Shown: positions 9,131-19,078, counted from the first letter of the stretch. The stretch: DNA of 43,338 nt from Solimicrobium sp. (GCA_021155915.1 JAJNBE010000019.1:1-43338), one strand, 5' to 3'. Numbers and translations: made by a program. The notes: generated by a model from the sequence alone, not told the origin.

Positions 9131-10723
9131 TCACCTACATTCTGCAAGTGATTCGAGCCATACCTGAGCTGCCTCTATTATGGCATCCGCATCTGGATCA
9201 AAAATTGAAGTAAGATTATTTTCCACTTCTAAATCAGGCGAAAGCGCTAACGGCACCAACGCACCTCTACTGGTGTAAAGATGATCCACCATCAGATTTA
9301 ATACATTGCCGTCAAGCAGGTAAAATGACGAGTTAATAGAGGTAGTGGGCGAGGTTTTTTCTCCAAACACCCTGGCTTTTTTCATATTTTCCCGTAAAGC
9401 CACGCTCGTTAAATTGCCGGAGCTGCCTGTCATCCAATTAGTTAGAATAGCCACTGGAAGATTACTCATTTTTTGAGGTTTTGTTCCAATATACTGCCCA
9501 TAAAGCTCCTTCGGATTCTGGGAAAATAAAGCGTTACCATTTTCCGATAAATAGACCGGAGAAGTTTTGCCCATTGAAAAAAGTTTGCCATTTGGGATTA
9601 CACCTCCAAGTGTTAAAAGCATGGGCACAAAATTCCCACCCGTGTTAAATCGCAAATCAATAATCAAGCCACACGCTTGATTGACACCAGATTTCTCTAA
9701 TGCATTTCTTCCATCTGTAATATTCTTATTGATGGAATCCAAGTCAAGGGAGTCGATAGCAGGAACATATAAATAGGAGATACGTTGATTGATTGCTTTG
9801 CCATGAAAATTTAAGCCATATTTAATGATCGGCTCTCTCACCGAAGCTGGAATAGAAAACCATTTTTTCATTCCTTCATCTTGGGGCAGAGGTGCCGCGG
9901 GACATAAGTTGGTGCCTAATCCATTTAACGTAAGGAAAGAATGTAAATCTTTCTTATTTAGTTCAGGTGTTAAAAAAGTGGCGGCCGCTGCCAGGCCCAT
10001 ACAGGTTTTAGTTTCGCTTCCAATAAATTTGATCCCTTGACTTTTAATCGTTTTCCAATCAATTTCTTCCGAAAAGGGCGAAAAAGTTTGGCTAAGTTGA
10101 AGTAGGTTGATAAAAAAATCTTTGGCTGACACTTGAAAGAAAAGAGAAGTTTTTAATTGGTTAATCTCTTCGCTCGGGGCAACGACTCCTATATGTTTGA
10201 TCTTCTGCCCATTTTGACTAATAAAAATTTCCGGAATTGAAACAATAATTGCGGAATGATGATCATCAACATTGATGAGACAGCCCTGGTATTGATTGGT
10301 AGCGAAAAAACGAATATGTCGCTCCGTCATCATAGGTATTTCAGCTATTTTTTCGTTTTTCAGAAAAAGGGGATTTTGACAGACAGAAGTCAGGCTTTCT
10401 TCACTGGGAATTGAGCCTAACCATAAAGCCTTGCTGGTGGCAATATTTTGATAAGCAATAAAATTCGTAAGATTGCGGCTTCTTTCTTTATCAATAACTA
10501 AGGGTGAAAAATAATGAAGTGCAAATCGCCCAGATTGAGACACGGCAGTCATAGAAGAAATTGACTCCGTTTGAATAGGCGTGCAAGAAAATAGAGTGGA
10601 AGTTGACAGTAGCACGCTAATTTTAAAAAGAAAACGAACGAGTTTCTTGTGCAGATTGATTAGTTCGTGGTGGTTATGCATTTTCTTGCCAATTAAAGAA
10701 AATGCATATGCATTTAAGGACAT
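9131..10723 (-). CDS. S41-family-like peptidase, predicted lipoprotein
   Basis: 530 residues from the ATG at 10723, supported by AAGGTGA about 9 bases upstream; an in-frame TTG lies one codon further out. The N-terminus has a basic stretch, a hydrophobic segment (FLFKISVLLSTSTLFSC) and a lipobox-like LFSC, so export and lipidation are predicted, although the n-region is unusually long. The C-terminal half has S41 (C-terminal-processing/tricorn protease) features: a strand-turn block GLIIDLRFNTGGNFVPML and ILTNWMTGSSGNLTSVALR. The serine in GSSGN is the likely nucleophile, with a basic residue at about +25 spacing (ENMKKARVFGEKTS). Its substrate is unknown. It is the only clearly exported enzyme in the accessory region and has no operon partner. 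Confidence 0.72.
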   Translation of the reverse strand: MSLNAYAFSLIGKKMHNHHELINLHKKLVRFLFKISVLLSTSTLFSCTPIQTESISSMTAVSQSGRFALHYFSPLVIDKERSRNLTNFIAYQNIATSKALWLGSIPSEESLTSVCQNPLFLKNEKIAEIPMMTERHIRFFATNQYQGCLINVDDHHSAIIVSIPEIFISQNGQKIKHIGVVAPSEEINQLKTSLFFQVSAKDFFINLLQLSQTFSPFSEEIDWKTIKSQGIKFIGSETKTCMGLAAAATFLTPELNKKDLHSFLTLNGLGTNLCPAAPLPQDEGMKKWFSIPASVREPIIKYGLNFHGKAINQRISYLYVPAIDSLDLDSINKNITDGRNALEKSGVNQACGLIIDLRFNTGGNFVPMLLTLGGVIPNGKLFSMGKTSPVYLSENGNALFSQNPKELYGQYIGTKPQKMSNLPVAILTNWMTGSSGNLTSVALRENMKKARVFGEKTSPTTSINSSFYLLDGNVLNLMVDHLYTSRGALVPLALSPDLEVENNLTSIFDPDADAIIEAAQVWLESLAECR

Positions 10724-10990
10724 CAATCTAGGTCACCTTTGCACAAGACAATTTGCTGCGTATTTTGCAATTAGATAATTTAACCAAATATTTCAAGGCG
10801 TTTCTTAATTCATCATCAAGAAGCGACAAACGTCTGTGCGCTATAGGCGAAAGAAAGATTTGAGCCTTGACCTCCTCGGAATACTACAGGAAAAACAGAA
10901 AATCTTCATCAGCTGCGAATTTCATGAGTGATTCGATTCAACCTGCAAGCCTATGACTTGATTTTAGATTGATTAAAATATTTTGTTAAC

Positions 10991-11384
10991 GTGCTAGCTG
11001 GGTGTCTGCCATTACAGAAATTACTGAAACCTTACGAAGGAAATGCGCCACGTTTTTATAAAGAAGATTGGCGCAAACTATTATCCCGCAGACTATTCAT
11101 AGAACATGAACAGATTTCTATCCATTACCCGCATATTGGCGCTTCACCGGAAGCCATTGTCGACAGAATACTGTCAGTAAGTTTTATTACGGCGCTCCCG
11201 TTCCATGAAGAAACAAAAAATCTTAGACCGACTTAATAGGCTAATCGAATCGCATCCAGCATTGAACGGTCGGGACGCGATAGCGTTTCCATATAAAACC
11301 GTGGCGTACTGATGCGTTTCTCTAAATTCATAGCGACGTGTATTTTTATGAACCAACAAATGAAAAAGTTTAGGCATGCAATAA
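10991..11384 (+). pseudogene. Unrecognised broken gene remnant
   Basis: Coding-like text switches frame: WRKLLSRRLFIEHEQISIHY and AIVDRILSVSFITALPFHEE in the first frame, ILDRLNRLIESHPALN in the next, and VYFYEPTNEKV further on. It has no ribosome site and several stops. The pattern suggests a decayed gene of the accessory region; function is unknown. Confidence 0.35.
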
Positions 11385-11690
11385 CCGAATTGATTGGTTA
11401 GCATACTTGTGTTTTCATTCGTTAAACGTTATCCGAAACACTACTGCCTGGCATTAATGAAAATATATATGCGGCTTATAAGTATATTCACTTCCCAAAT
11501 GGAACGGTACCATGACCTATATGGCATAAGTACGAATAATCCCAATGCCTAAATTTAAGATGAAAACGAGTTGATACCTTTTTTAATAATAGATTTAATC
11601 ACAAGAACCAACATGTATTGGATCAATAATAGTGATTTGACTAACATTTGCGTACATGAGGACTACGAGCACCTGACAATACTGCATTTA

Positions 11691-11718
11691 TTCGCGCAGG
11701 AAATTGTGTAGAGGTCTC
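11691..11718 (-). mobile_element. MITE-like element family 2, terminal fragment
   Basis: Read on the minus strand, GAGACCTCTACACAATTTCC followed by TGCGCGAA matches the family-2 left end (GAGACCTCTGCATAACTTAC, then TGCG). No partner end was found within 200 bases. Confidence 0.45.
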
Positions 11719-12088
11719 GTTATAACCCAACCGTTCAAGAAGACAGCCGTGCAGGTAATGCCCATACCTTATGAAATGCCGTTCTTCAAAATAGAGTTAT
11801 CTTTGCTGTCTCTTATCCGAAATATTGGCTAATGTTTTGAGCACCTTGCGGCCCGTTGCGGCTTGCTCATGCAGGATGATCTTTAGACGACCGGAAGTAA
11901 AGAAAAATTTGGTTACTATCTAGGGGATTTCCACAATAGCTTAAGCGGATTCACTGTTCGATAATGACTTGCCCAAATCATTTTCAGCTTGTAGCACCCA
12001 ATCAACCATTGCTTCGATGCAACGCGACAGGCTGAACGAACAGTCAACTTATTTATACCGTATCCCAACAATCTTAAGGAAGTTATCT

Positions 12089-13360
12089 ATGCTACCCATG
12101 AGTCAACCAATAAACACTCCTCGCTCTCCTTTGATCTTAACTAATTCGAGCCAGATAGATAAAAATAACATTATGGATCCACACGTGGTGAATTTAGAGA
12201 AAAGATTAGAGGAGAATTGGTCCTTTTTGGATAGCTTAAGAAGAGATAGCGGATTTCAAAATATATTAACTCTTATGCATAAAGCAGGTGTTCCTGAGGA
12301 ACATCTTTTAAAGTTTCTGACAGGAGATTCCAGTCTGGAAGAATGTTTCGGTAAGAGCACGTGGATGATCAATTTCCTAGTGGGTAGTTATAATGATCTT
12401 GAGATTAAATCTGGCTGGTTTGGCAGGATAGAACATTTTCTTTCTAAATCGTTAGCCAATACACTATTAATTATTTTTAAACCTGGTTATTTGGAATCTC
12501 CCGAAAAAACCCATTCAAAAATGAATGCTCTAATGCATGCAATTGAGGAAAAGAACAACTCAGGAAAACTAGACTTAGCAGGAACTGACTTCTCTTTCCT
12601 TAACATGTGCGATTATGATTGTCACGGATTTGACTCTATCGTGGCTGAGTTTTACTCAATTAGCGTTAGAAAGGAAAGTAAAAGCGTCATGTTAGCCGAA
12701 AGTGGAATTGACCTTGCCTTTTTAAAGATTGAAGAGGGAAAGCATGAAGAAGCTATCAAGATCTGTGAAACTATTTATACCCATGCAAAAAAAAATTGTA
12801 GATGGTTAGAGCAAGAAATTATTGGAGACAAACTTTTTGAGGCAGCCCTTGAGATTTTTTTTGGCGGCTACCCTGAAACTGCTGGCTCTATTCTCTATCT
12901 TCCGAATGTAGGAACGTTTACCTGTATCGGTGCAGATGCGAGGTCCTATAATACAGCGGCTCGAAGTGTCGTGACCGTTCTTGAGAACCGTCGTTTTTCC
13001 GCGATAATTTCTGTTCACTCCAGGCAAATGGTTAGAAATTTGGAGAAAGCCATCGCCGAGCGAGTGAACTTAAAATTCACTGCCTATTTTCTTGGGAAGG
13101 TGTTCGAGGAAGGTCGGTATGGCGTAACAAAAAATGATGTCAAAGCCAAAGAATATCTGGAAATAGCATCGGAGCGCGGATATGAACCAAGATCAGTGAA
13201 AAAACTTCGAGAGGCACGAGAGGCATACATATTGATGCGAGAAGCACAAGAATCCAATGAGTCCATTTTTTCACTTGTCCCTAGGGATATCATTGATTAC
13301 ATTACATGCCTGCGACTCAAAGCAACGCTGGCTCAGCCAAAATTCGACAAAACAATCTAG
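12089..13360 (+). CDS. SEL1-like repeat protein with C-terminal half F-box-like motif (candidate effector)
   Basis: 423 residues. The ATG at 12089 is chosen because AAGGAAG lies about 7 bases upstream; the frame stays open up to 11969 but has no ribosome site there. The leader (MSQPINTPRSPL..., ..DPHVVNLEKRL) is shared with the 38-codon remnant at 19621. The middle is helical and unrecognised. Near the C-terminus is a SEL1-type unit (AYFLGKVFEEGRYGVTKNDV, then AKEYLEIASERGYEP). The last 32 residues (SIFSLVPRDIIDYITCLRLK) resemble the first helix of the F-box-like motif in the LRR proteins and the C-terminus of the 15960-16615 pseudogene. There is no signal peptide. A host-directed role is inferred from shared parts and location. 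Confidence 0.7.
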   Translation: MLPMSQPINTPRSPLILTNSSQIDKNNIMDPHVVNLEKRLEENWSFLDSLRRDSGFQNILTLMHKAGVPEEHLLKFLTGDSSLEECFGKSTWMINFLVGSYNDLEIKSGWFGRIEHFLSKSLANTLLIIFKPGYLESPEKTHSKMNALMHAIEEKNNSGKLDLAGTDFSFLNMCDYDCHGFDSIVAEFYSISVRKESKSVMLAESGIDLAFLKIEEGKHEEAIKICETIYTHAKKNCRWLEQEIIGDKLFEAALEIFFGGYPETAGSILYLPNVGTFTCIGADARSYNTAARSVVTVLENRRFSAIISVHSRQMVRNLEKAIAERVNLKFTAYFLGKVFEEGRYGVTKNDVKAKEYLEIASERGYEPRSVKKLREAREAYILMREAQESNESIFSLVPRDIIDYITCLRLKATLAQPKFDKTI

Positions 13361-13763
13361 ATTATCGTGGGATGACGTTGTTGCTTGATCGAACAGGGCG
13401 CTAGTGCATTGCCGAGCTAAATTCTCCGGTTGACCATTTTGCGTCAGCCGGGGCGTGAGAAGGTCGCAAAACTTTATTTGTATTAGCTCAAATTTTATTT
13501 GACCTATTTATCTGATCCATTGATTAAAAGTAGGAGAAAAATAGGATTTAAAAAGAGTTTTTCTATATTTTTGAGGAAGCCGTAAAACGTAACCAGGGTG
13601 AACTCACTCCCATCATAACCGCTGTGGACCGGCACAACAAAGTTTCGTAAACGTGGTACCCTGACTTGCAAAACCACCTTGAGAGAACTGTGGTCGAATG
13701 CACCTCAGATACTGGCTGCACGCGTATCGAATCAGAACCTCTAACAAGATTAGGAGGTATGCA
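13361..13763. other. Intergenic, leader of the GALA-like gene
   Basis: 403 bases. A short open stretch near 13573-13650 (EEAVKRNQGELTPIITAVDR in one frame) has no start or ribosome site and may be a relic. AGGAGG at 13752-13757 sets the next gene's start. Confidence 0.4.
13752..13757 (+). promoter_or_regulatory. Shine-Dalgarno site deciding the start of the GALA-like gene
   Basis: A perfect AGGAGG lies six bases before the ATG at 13764. The open frame runs upstream to 13698, but the upstream start lacks a site, and the paralogue at 5038-6063 aligns only from this ATG (MEVIGKRSSY versus MESISRKSPY). Confidence 0.8.
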
Positions 13764-15473
13764 ATGGAAGTTATCGGCAAAAGAAGTTCCTACACCAATA
13801 CCCAATATACGACCGATTCTGTTAGAGACCAAAACCAAGAGAGGGATTCTGTTTCGTTATTAAAAGAAATACCACACACTTTAAATGACTCAGATGAACT
13901 AGATGCAAATGGTCCGTATCACGTAACACCTTGTAGATCAGATCGTATATTTCAAGCAATTCCCAACGAAATGTCGTGGACTATATGCCGTTATCTGAAT
14001 AATCGGTCGTTGAAGGCTATGCGGCCCGTTTCGTTAGCGGCATATAAAGCGACAAATGGAGCGTGGAAGCGCTATATAAAGCTTGATCAGATAAAAAAAG
14101 GGCAAGCCACTGCCTTTTACGCCTGTTACAAGACACTTGATGTACCTTCTTTGAAAATCACGATTACATCCATGCAACCTGTCCTTTTTAGAGGGTTAAT
14201 TCTAAGTTTGTCTGAAAATAACCGGACAAAGGAAATTAAATTGAGAGCAAGGAGGGCAGAGCTCAGGCAAGCAGATGTGGCTCACTTGGCAAAGTTGACG
14301 AAGCTAACTTCGCTGGACATTGCGGATAACTGCCTAGGTTCAGAGGGTACCACTTCCCTGGGGGCGCTGACGAATCTCACTACGCTTTATATCGGGAGTA
14401 ATCAACTTGCGGCCGATGGTGCGAAACATTTGGTGAAGCTTACAAAGCTCACTGTTCTTGGCATTTGGAACAATAACCTCGGAGCCGACGGGGCGGCCTA
14501 CTTAACGGCGTTGACGAGACTCGACTTTTTGGGTATTTGGAGCAATAACCTTGGGCCCTATGGTGCAGCTCATTTGTCAAAGTTGCCAAATCTCAGCTCG
14601 CTGATTATTGGCGACAATGAGCTCGGTGCAACCGGTGTGGCTTACCTAACCAACCTCACGAATCTCACTGGACTGTACATAAGTCACAATGACCTCGGGC
14701 CAGAAAGTGCCGCTTCCCTAGCAAAACTAACGAAGCTCGCTTCACTTGAAATTTATCGCAATAACCTTGGTCCCGAGGGTGCTGGTATCTTGGCAAAGTT
14801 GCCAGATCTCACTGCGCTTGACATTGACTGCAATAATCTTGGGCCCACTGGCGCAGTTTCCTTAAAGCAACTGACGAATCTCAACTGGCTTAGTATTGGT
14901 AACAATGAGTTGGAGCCGGAAGGGGTAGTTTACCTGGCGAAGTTGTCGAAGCTCACTACGTTACGTATTGATAACAATAACGTCGGCCCTAATGGAGCGG
15001 CTCTTTTAGCAAAATTGACGAACCTCTCTTCGCTACATATTAGGAAAAATAACCTCCGACTGGAAGGCGCCATTCACTTGGCGAGATTGACAAATCTCAC
15101 TACGTTGAGTATTGAGGAAAATAAGCTCGGGTCTAGTGGAGCGACTCCTTTGTCGGAGCTGACAAACCTCAATTCGCTGCGTATCGGAAAAAATAATCTC
15201 GGTACCTATGGCGCGTCTCCTCTGGCGATGTTGCAGAATCTTACTTCGTTAAGTATTGAGGGTAATAACTTGGGGTCTGATGGTGCGGCATCTCTAGCGG
15301 AGCTGAGGAATCTCGCTTCGCTGAAAATTTGGAACAATAATCTCGGTCCGAGTGGAGCAGCGCACCTGACTAAACTAACGAACCTCATTTCGCTAAACAT
15401 TGTACGCAATGGTCTTCGCACTCCAGATGTAAAGAACTTGCGAGCAACTTTGACGAAACTCACCAAGTTGTGA
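13764..15473 (+). CDS. F-box-like / GALA-like leucine-rich repeat protein (candidate effector)
   Basis: 569 residues. The leader MEVIGKRSSY resembles MESISRKSPY of the 341-residue paralogue. The F-box-like motif is at 61-97 (RIFQAIPNEMSWTICRYLNN, then RSLKAMRPVSLAAYKA). A conserved spacer follows, then 16 LRRs of 24 residues (LTNLTSLxIxxNNLGPxGAAxLAK). The GAAxLA core and N-terminal F-box match the plan of the GALA type III effectors of the plant pathogen Ralstonia solanacearum, which recruit host SKP1. Binding to a host SKP1 is inferred, not shown. There is no Sec signal or membrane segment. Full length and undamaged; it is the strongest F-box/LRR candidate in the window. Confidence 0.85.
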   Translation: MEVIGKRSSYTNTQYTTDSVRDQNQERDSVSLLKEIPHTLNDSDELDANGPYHVTPCRSDRIFQAIPNEMSWTICRYLNNRSLKAMRPVSLAAYKATNGAWKRYIKLDQIKKGQATAFYACYKTLDVPSLKITITSMQPVLFRGLILSLSENNRTKEIKLRARRAELRQADVAHLAKLTKLTSLDIADNCLGSEGTTSLGALTNLTTLYIGSNQLAADGAKHLVKLTKLTVLGIWNNNLGADGAAYLTALTRLDFLGIWSNNLGPYGAAHLSKLPNLSSLIIGDNELGATGVAYLTNLTNLTGLYISHNDLGPESAASLAKLTKLASLEIYRNNLGPEGAGILAKLPDLTALDIDCNNLGPTGAVSLKQLTNLNWLSIGNNELEPEGVVYLAKLSKLTTLRIDNNNVGPNGAALLAKLTNLSSLHIRKNNLRLEGAIHLARLTNLTTLSIEENKLGSSGATPLSELTNLNSLRIGKNNLGTYGASPLAMLQNLTSLSIEGNNLGSDGAASLAELRNLASLKIWNNNLGPSGAAHLTKLTNLISLNIVRNGLRTPDVKNLRATLTKLTKL

Positions 15474-15959
15474 ATATTAGCTTAAGTACTCAGCATAGCC
15501 GTTATTCCGCTAACAGCGCTGACATTAATAGCCGAAATGATAATACGAAATTTTCTACTAGAGATTCTTATAAGGAATAAATTGGCGTAAATTTGGCTGT
15601 CAATTCCATTGTTTTTACGGCTCCCGAAGCCCAACATCCATGTGCATTGTTGCATTGCCAAATCCAGGCTTCCAATAGGTCGTCGACTCTCGTTGGAGAG
15701 GTGACAGGCTTTAATAAATAGTTTGTATTGAGGCGATTGTAGCCTGTGCTCCACTTAAATTGACGATTCATTTTTTACGAAAAAAAGCAACGTTAGCGAT
15801 GCGTACGCATGTCCGACATTGCGGTAACTCCCTATAGAGTTTCATAGGGTAGTACGCTACTGTACGACCTTTATAAATTTAGAGAGAAAACTGGATATGA
15901 TTTTCCTCCCTCCTAATAACACTGTTACGGGCCACAACCATTCTGTTAATTCCTAGGGT
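15474..15959. other. Intergenic, possible decayed frame on the minus strand
   Basis: Two overlapping minus-strand frames (15482-15754 and 15568-15771) read like a damaged gene (for example RQFKWSTGYNRLNTNYLLKP and EAWIWQCNNAHGCWASGA), but neither is recognisable. A short inverted repeat, CCCTAT..ATAGGG, lies near 15831-15850. No functional gene is supported. Confidence 0.35.
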
Positions 15960-16615
15960 ATGGCAACTCAACACCCGGTCACGACAGCCGATGTGGTGGA
16001 GGATTGGATAGGAGCCCACCTATATGAGAACACGCCGGCACAATTGAAAAAGCTACGGCGGACGGGGCTCAGGCTATTGCTTCATTTTCTTGTACAATTG
16101 CCGTTGCAGGCCATCCGTTAGCTGTGGTGAGCGTGATGAACGCTGAAGCTAAAGCGATTCCATATTACGAATTTATAGCGATACATCCGAGTTTGGAGCA
16201 ATTTGGGGATATGAGTGAATCCCGTCGAGAACGAGCTGGCGCAGCGTTTTTGGTGGGCATGGCATTTTGTGATGGGAAGGGCGTTAAGCAAAGTGACAAG
16301 CTTGCTATGTTCATTTTAGTAGCAGCGGATAATTTAGGTCATCCTAACGCGGTTTTTGAACTGGGAGAATTGTATTCAAAAAAACGTTCTTGGTTGAGGC
16401 AGGATGCGGTAATGGCGGACGTTTGGTATTCTAAAAAAACGCTTGATGAAAAGAACGCGAGAGAACTGACGCAAAATTATGCGTTATTGTTACGGGGCAG
16501 TGAAGAGGCTAATTCTTCTCTTCAAAGTATACCGAAGGATGTAATAAACGAGATTAGAAATTTCTCAGCGCGCTTTGAGATGCAAAGCCAGAAAACAGCC
16601 CTCTGTAGGGCGTAA
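15960..16615 (+). pseudogene. SEL1-like repeat protein, frameshifted or 5'-decayed
   Basis: From an ATG at 15960 a 53-codon frame runs to a TAG at 16119. A second frame is open from 16028 to 16615 and overlaps it, reading GTIEKATADGAQAIASFSCT, then AVAGHPLAVVSV. In the intact part there are two SEL1-like units (GAAFLVGMAFCDGKGVKQSD, then AADNLGHPNAVFELGELY). A C-terminal IPKDVINEIRNFSARFE segment is like the first helix of the F-box-like motifs. The only starts in the second frame (GTG 16124, ATG 16136) lack ribosome sites. I read this as a relative of the 12089-13360 gene broken by a frameshift around 16028-16060. A short functional protein from 16124 cannot be excluded. Confidence 0.55.
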
Positions 16616-16843
16616 TAGTGCAGCATTTGTCACTTAAAGCTTAAAGCAATATCTGAGATATGGGAGACGCCTGCCGTAAAGTAGAAGTTATTTTCTCAGT
16701 ATAACTAAAGACCATAACTAAATTTCATTCTAGTGCCATTTCCAACTTTCAAATCGCTATAACGGAGCTAACCCTACCAGGGCTAAAATTATTATCTTAC
16801 ATAAGCCTGACTATACATCAGGGATCAAGAAAGTTATTACTCT

Positions 16844-19078
16844 ATGCAAGCAATACCAAAAAAAATAAATGTCATCACAGGATTATTACCTGCTTACGGT
16901 AAAGTTACTGTTAACGATATCAGTCAGCTTTTCTACTGCATTTTGAATCCACACGATGCAGATTATAAGGGGTTATATAGTCATTTTATTTCATCCAACA
17001 AAATGAAGGAATGGCAGGAGTTAATCCTGGACATGGCAACACACTTTCTTTATTCGCAAGGCCAGTATGTTAGCGAGCGCACTTCCTTTACAACGACCAA
17101 GTTGGGCGATGTTTGCGAAATTGGCGCAATGGGTAATAACCAAAAAGGTATTGCCATTTTTATAGGGAATAAAAAATTCGAAATGGCGAACGTTAGTTTG
17201 TCTGAGCTGCAAGAATATATGGTTGACATAGTCTGTTCACATAAACACTGGTATTGCAACGAAGAGTACACGCGGTTTGAACAAGCTACTTATGCCGGAA
17301 ACCGCTGGCAAGGGCAACTTCTTAATAAAAATGGGGCTCCCTCCTCTAATTCGTATCCTAATGACAAAAGTTATCCCTACAGGTCAATAAGGGACGTGTT
17401 TCCTACCAATCTAAATATGGTTGTAGAATTTCCTACACCAATCCCTGACGAGCCGTTCATACCGAAAAAAATTCAGTGCAGTCATTTAGCTTTGCAGTAT
17501 ATTAAGGACGTATGGCAAGAGCATCGTAATGGAGAGAAAATCAGCTGGGCGCTATATTCTACTAAGGAGTCAATTGCTGCACATGTCCCCTTCGAAATCG
17601 TAGCTACTTACCAAATATTGCAGGAAAATGCCAAACGCTATGATCTAATTAATAATGATAAATTTGGTGAATATGTACAGATGTGTTTTGAGGACATGCT
17701 TAAGCCAGAAAGAAAAGAAAGGCTTAAAACTTTATTAATTTGCTCCATAAACCATGCAATGGCGATTAAGCTGCATATTAAGAGTGTAAAAAATAATCCG
17801 CTCTACGTCGTGAGCTTTTACGACCCTAATATTACCAATGAGCCTGTGCGCTGTGAGACCGGCAATCTACAGACCTTTAAAAACCATACTCTAGAAGAGT
17901 ACATTAATGGAACGATTGGAGAAGGGGGCATTCAAGGTCGTTATAACTGGTATTTTCCTGAGTCCAATCCTATTGCGATGGTATTGGAGTGTGATTTAGA
18001 TCAAATTAGCAATAAGCCGGTCAAGGTCGAGAAAAAACTGACCCTCTTTGCTTCAGACTTACTTACCCCGACTCATATATATTACTTATTAGCAAATAAC
18101 TTTCACCATGATCTTGACCAGTTATGGAACCGACTCAAAAAAAGTGGAGGTTCGTCTTTAGAGAATTTGTTTACTTTAGTGGCCGCCAAAAATAGCGAGG
18201 GGACACCAGGACTATGGTGGGCGTTGCAAGATGGGCATGCCGAAGTTATTAAAATTTATAAAAAATTTCTTCCCGAATTTTGCGAATCTGAGTACTTAAT
18301 TGACTTGCTTGCTGCCAAAGATGAGGAGGGTACCCCTGCGCTATATATGGCATTACAAAACGGTCATACAGAAGCTATTAAAGCATACGGGGAGCTACTT
18401 CAATTTGCCGATAGTAATTACTTAGTTGAATTGCTCGCTGCTAAAGATGAGGACGGCACCCCCGGATTATGTATGGCATTACGCTATGGACGAGCCGATA
18501 CTATTCGAGAGTACGGAAAGTTAATTCAATCAATTCCCGGTGCTGAGGTGGGAGATTTGGTCGACATACTGGCCGCGAAGGCTAGCAATGAGGTGCCCGG
18601 GTTGTCGATGGCATTGATAGCAGGCCATGGAGCAGCTATTGAAGCCTACGGTGAATTACTACAACTGCTTGGGTTGAAGGTCGGCGACAACTTAATTAAA
18701 TTGCTTGCTGCCATAGATGAGCAGGGTACCCCTGGCTTTTATGAGGCATTAAGGTATGGTCACGCAGGAGCCATTAAAGCTTACGGACAGTTACTGCAAC
18801 TATTACCTTCGAACGAGAGAGATGAATTGATTGGATTGCTTGCTGCAAAAAAAGAGAACGGCATGTCGGGATTATTTGCGGCGTTTTTAGGTAAGCATAC
18901 AGCAGCTCTTAAAGCCTACCGACAATTGCTTCGACAACTATCTGAGAAGGAACATAAACAGCTGTTTGACTTGCTTGGAGCAACTAGTGCCATGGAAAGT
19001 GAAGAAGTCGTAGAAGGCTACAAAGAGTTACTTCAGGCATTATCAAAGTGGCATGCTGAATTCTCGACGAAAAAATAG
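16844..19078 (+). CDS. ShET2/EspL-like cysteine protease effector with C-terminal ankyrin-like repeats
   Basis: 744 residues. The middle carries the signature blocks of the ShET2/OspD/EspL enterotoxin-effector family: IQCSHLALQYIKDVW, NHAMAIKLHIKS and YVVSFYDPNITNEPVR. A catalytic-type set is visible as Cys212, His304 and Asp327; the His-Asp spacing of 23 is close to that of the Cys-His-Asp protease triad described for EspL. The first 200 residues are unrecognised. From about 437 to 735 there are roughly eight 36-38-residue repeats (LLAAKDEEGTPALYMALQNG, then HTEAIKAYGELLQ) that look like degenerate ankyrin units, as in EspL. There is no Sec signal, consistent with type III delivery, but no secretion system is in the window. 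Predicted role: cleavage of a host protein chosen by the repeats. The substrate is unknown. Confidence 0.72.
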   Translation: MQAIPKKINVITGLLPAYGKVTVNDISQLFYCILNPHDADYKGLYSHFISSNKMKEWQELILDMATHFLYSQGQYVSERTSFTTTKLGDVCEIGAMGNNQKGIAIFIGNKKFEMANVSLSELQEYMVDIVCSHKHWYCNEEYTRFEQATYAGNRWQGQLLNKNGAPSSNSYPNDKSYPYRSIRDVFPTNLNMVVEFPTPIPDEPFIPKKIQCSHLALQYIKDVWQEHRNGEKISWALYSTKESIAAHVPFEIVATYQILQENAKRYDLINNDKFGEYVQMCFEDMLKPERKERLKTLLICSINHAMAIKLHIKSVKNNPLYVVSFYDPNITNEPVRCETGNLQTFKNHTLEEYINGTIGEGGIQGRYNWYFPESNPIAMVLECDLDQISNKPVKVEKKLTLFASDLLTPTHIYYLLANNFHHDLDQLWNRLKKSGGSSLENLFTLVAAKNSEGTPGLWWALQDGHAEVIKIYKKFLPEFCESEYLIDLLAAKDEEGTPALYMALQNGHTEAIKAYGELLQFADSNYLVELLAAKDEDGTPGLCMALRYGRADTIREYGKLIQSIPGAEVGDLVDILAAKASNEVPGLSMALIAGHGAAIEAYGELLQLLGLKVGDNLIKLLAAIDEQGTPGFYEALRYGHAGAIKAYGQLLQLLPSNERDELIGLLAAKKENGMSGLFAAFLGKHTAALKAYRQLLRQLSEKEHKQLFDLLGATSAMESEEVVEGYKELLQALSKWHAEFSTKK

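Larger units (their letters stand above)
10724..12088. other. Long gene-poor region with decayed coding remnants
   Basis: 1365 bases without an intact gene. At 10991-11236 there is an 81-codon frame opening with GTG. It continues in another frame from 11206 (ILDRLNRLIESHPALNGRDA) and again near 11325 (SDVYFYEPTNEKV). The run reads like one gene broken by frameshifts. I do not recognise the family. A family-2 element end lies at 11691-11718. Confidence 0.4.
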
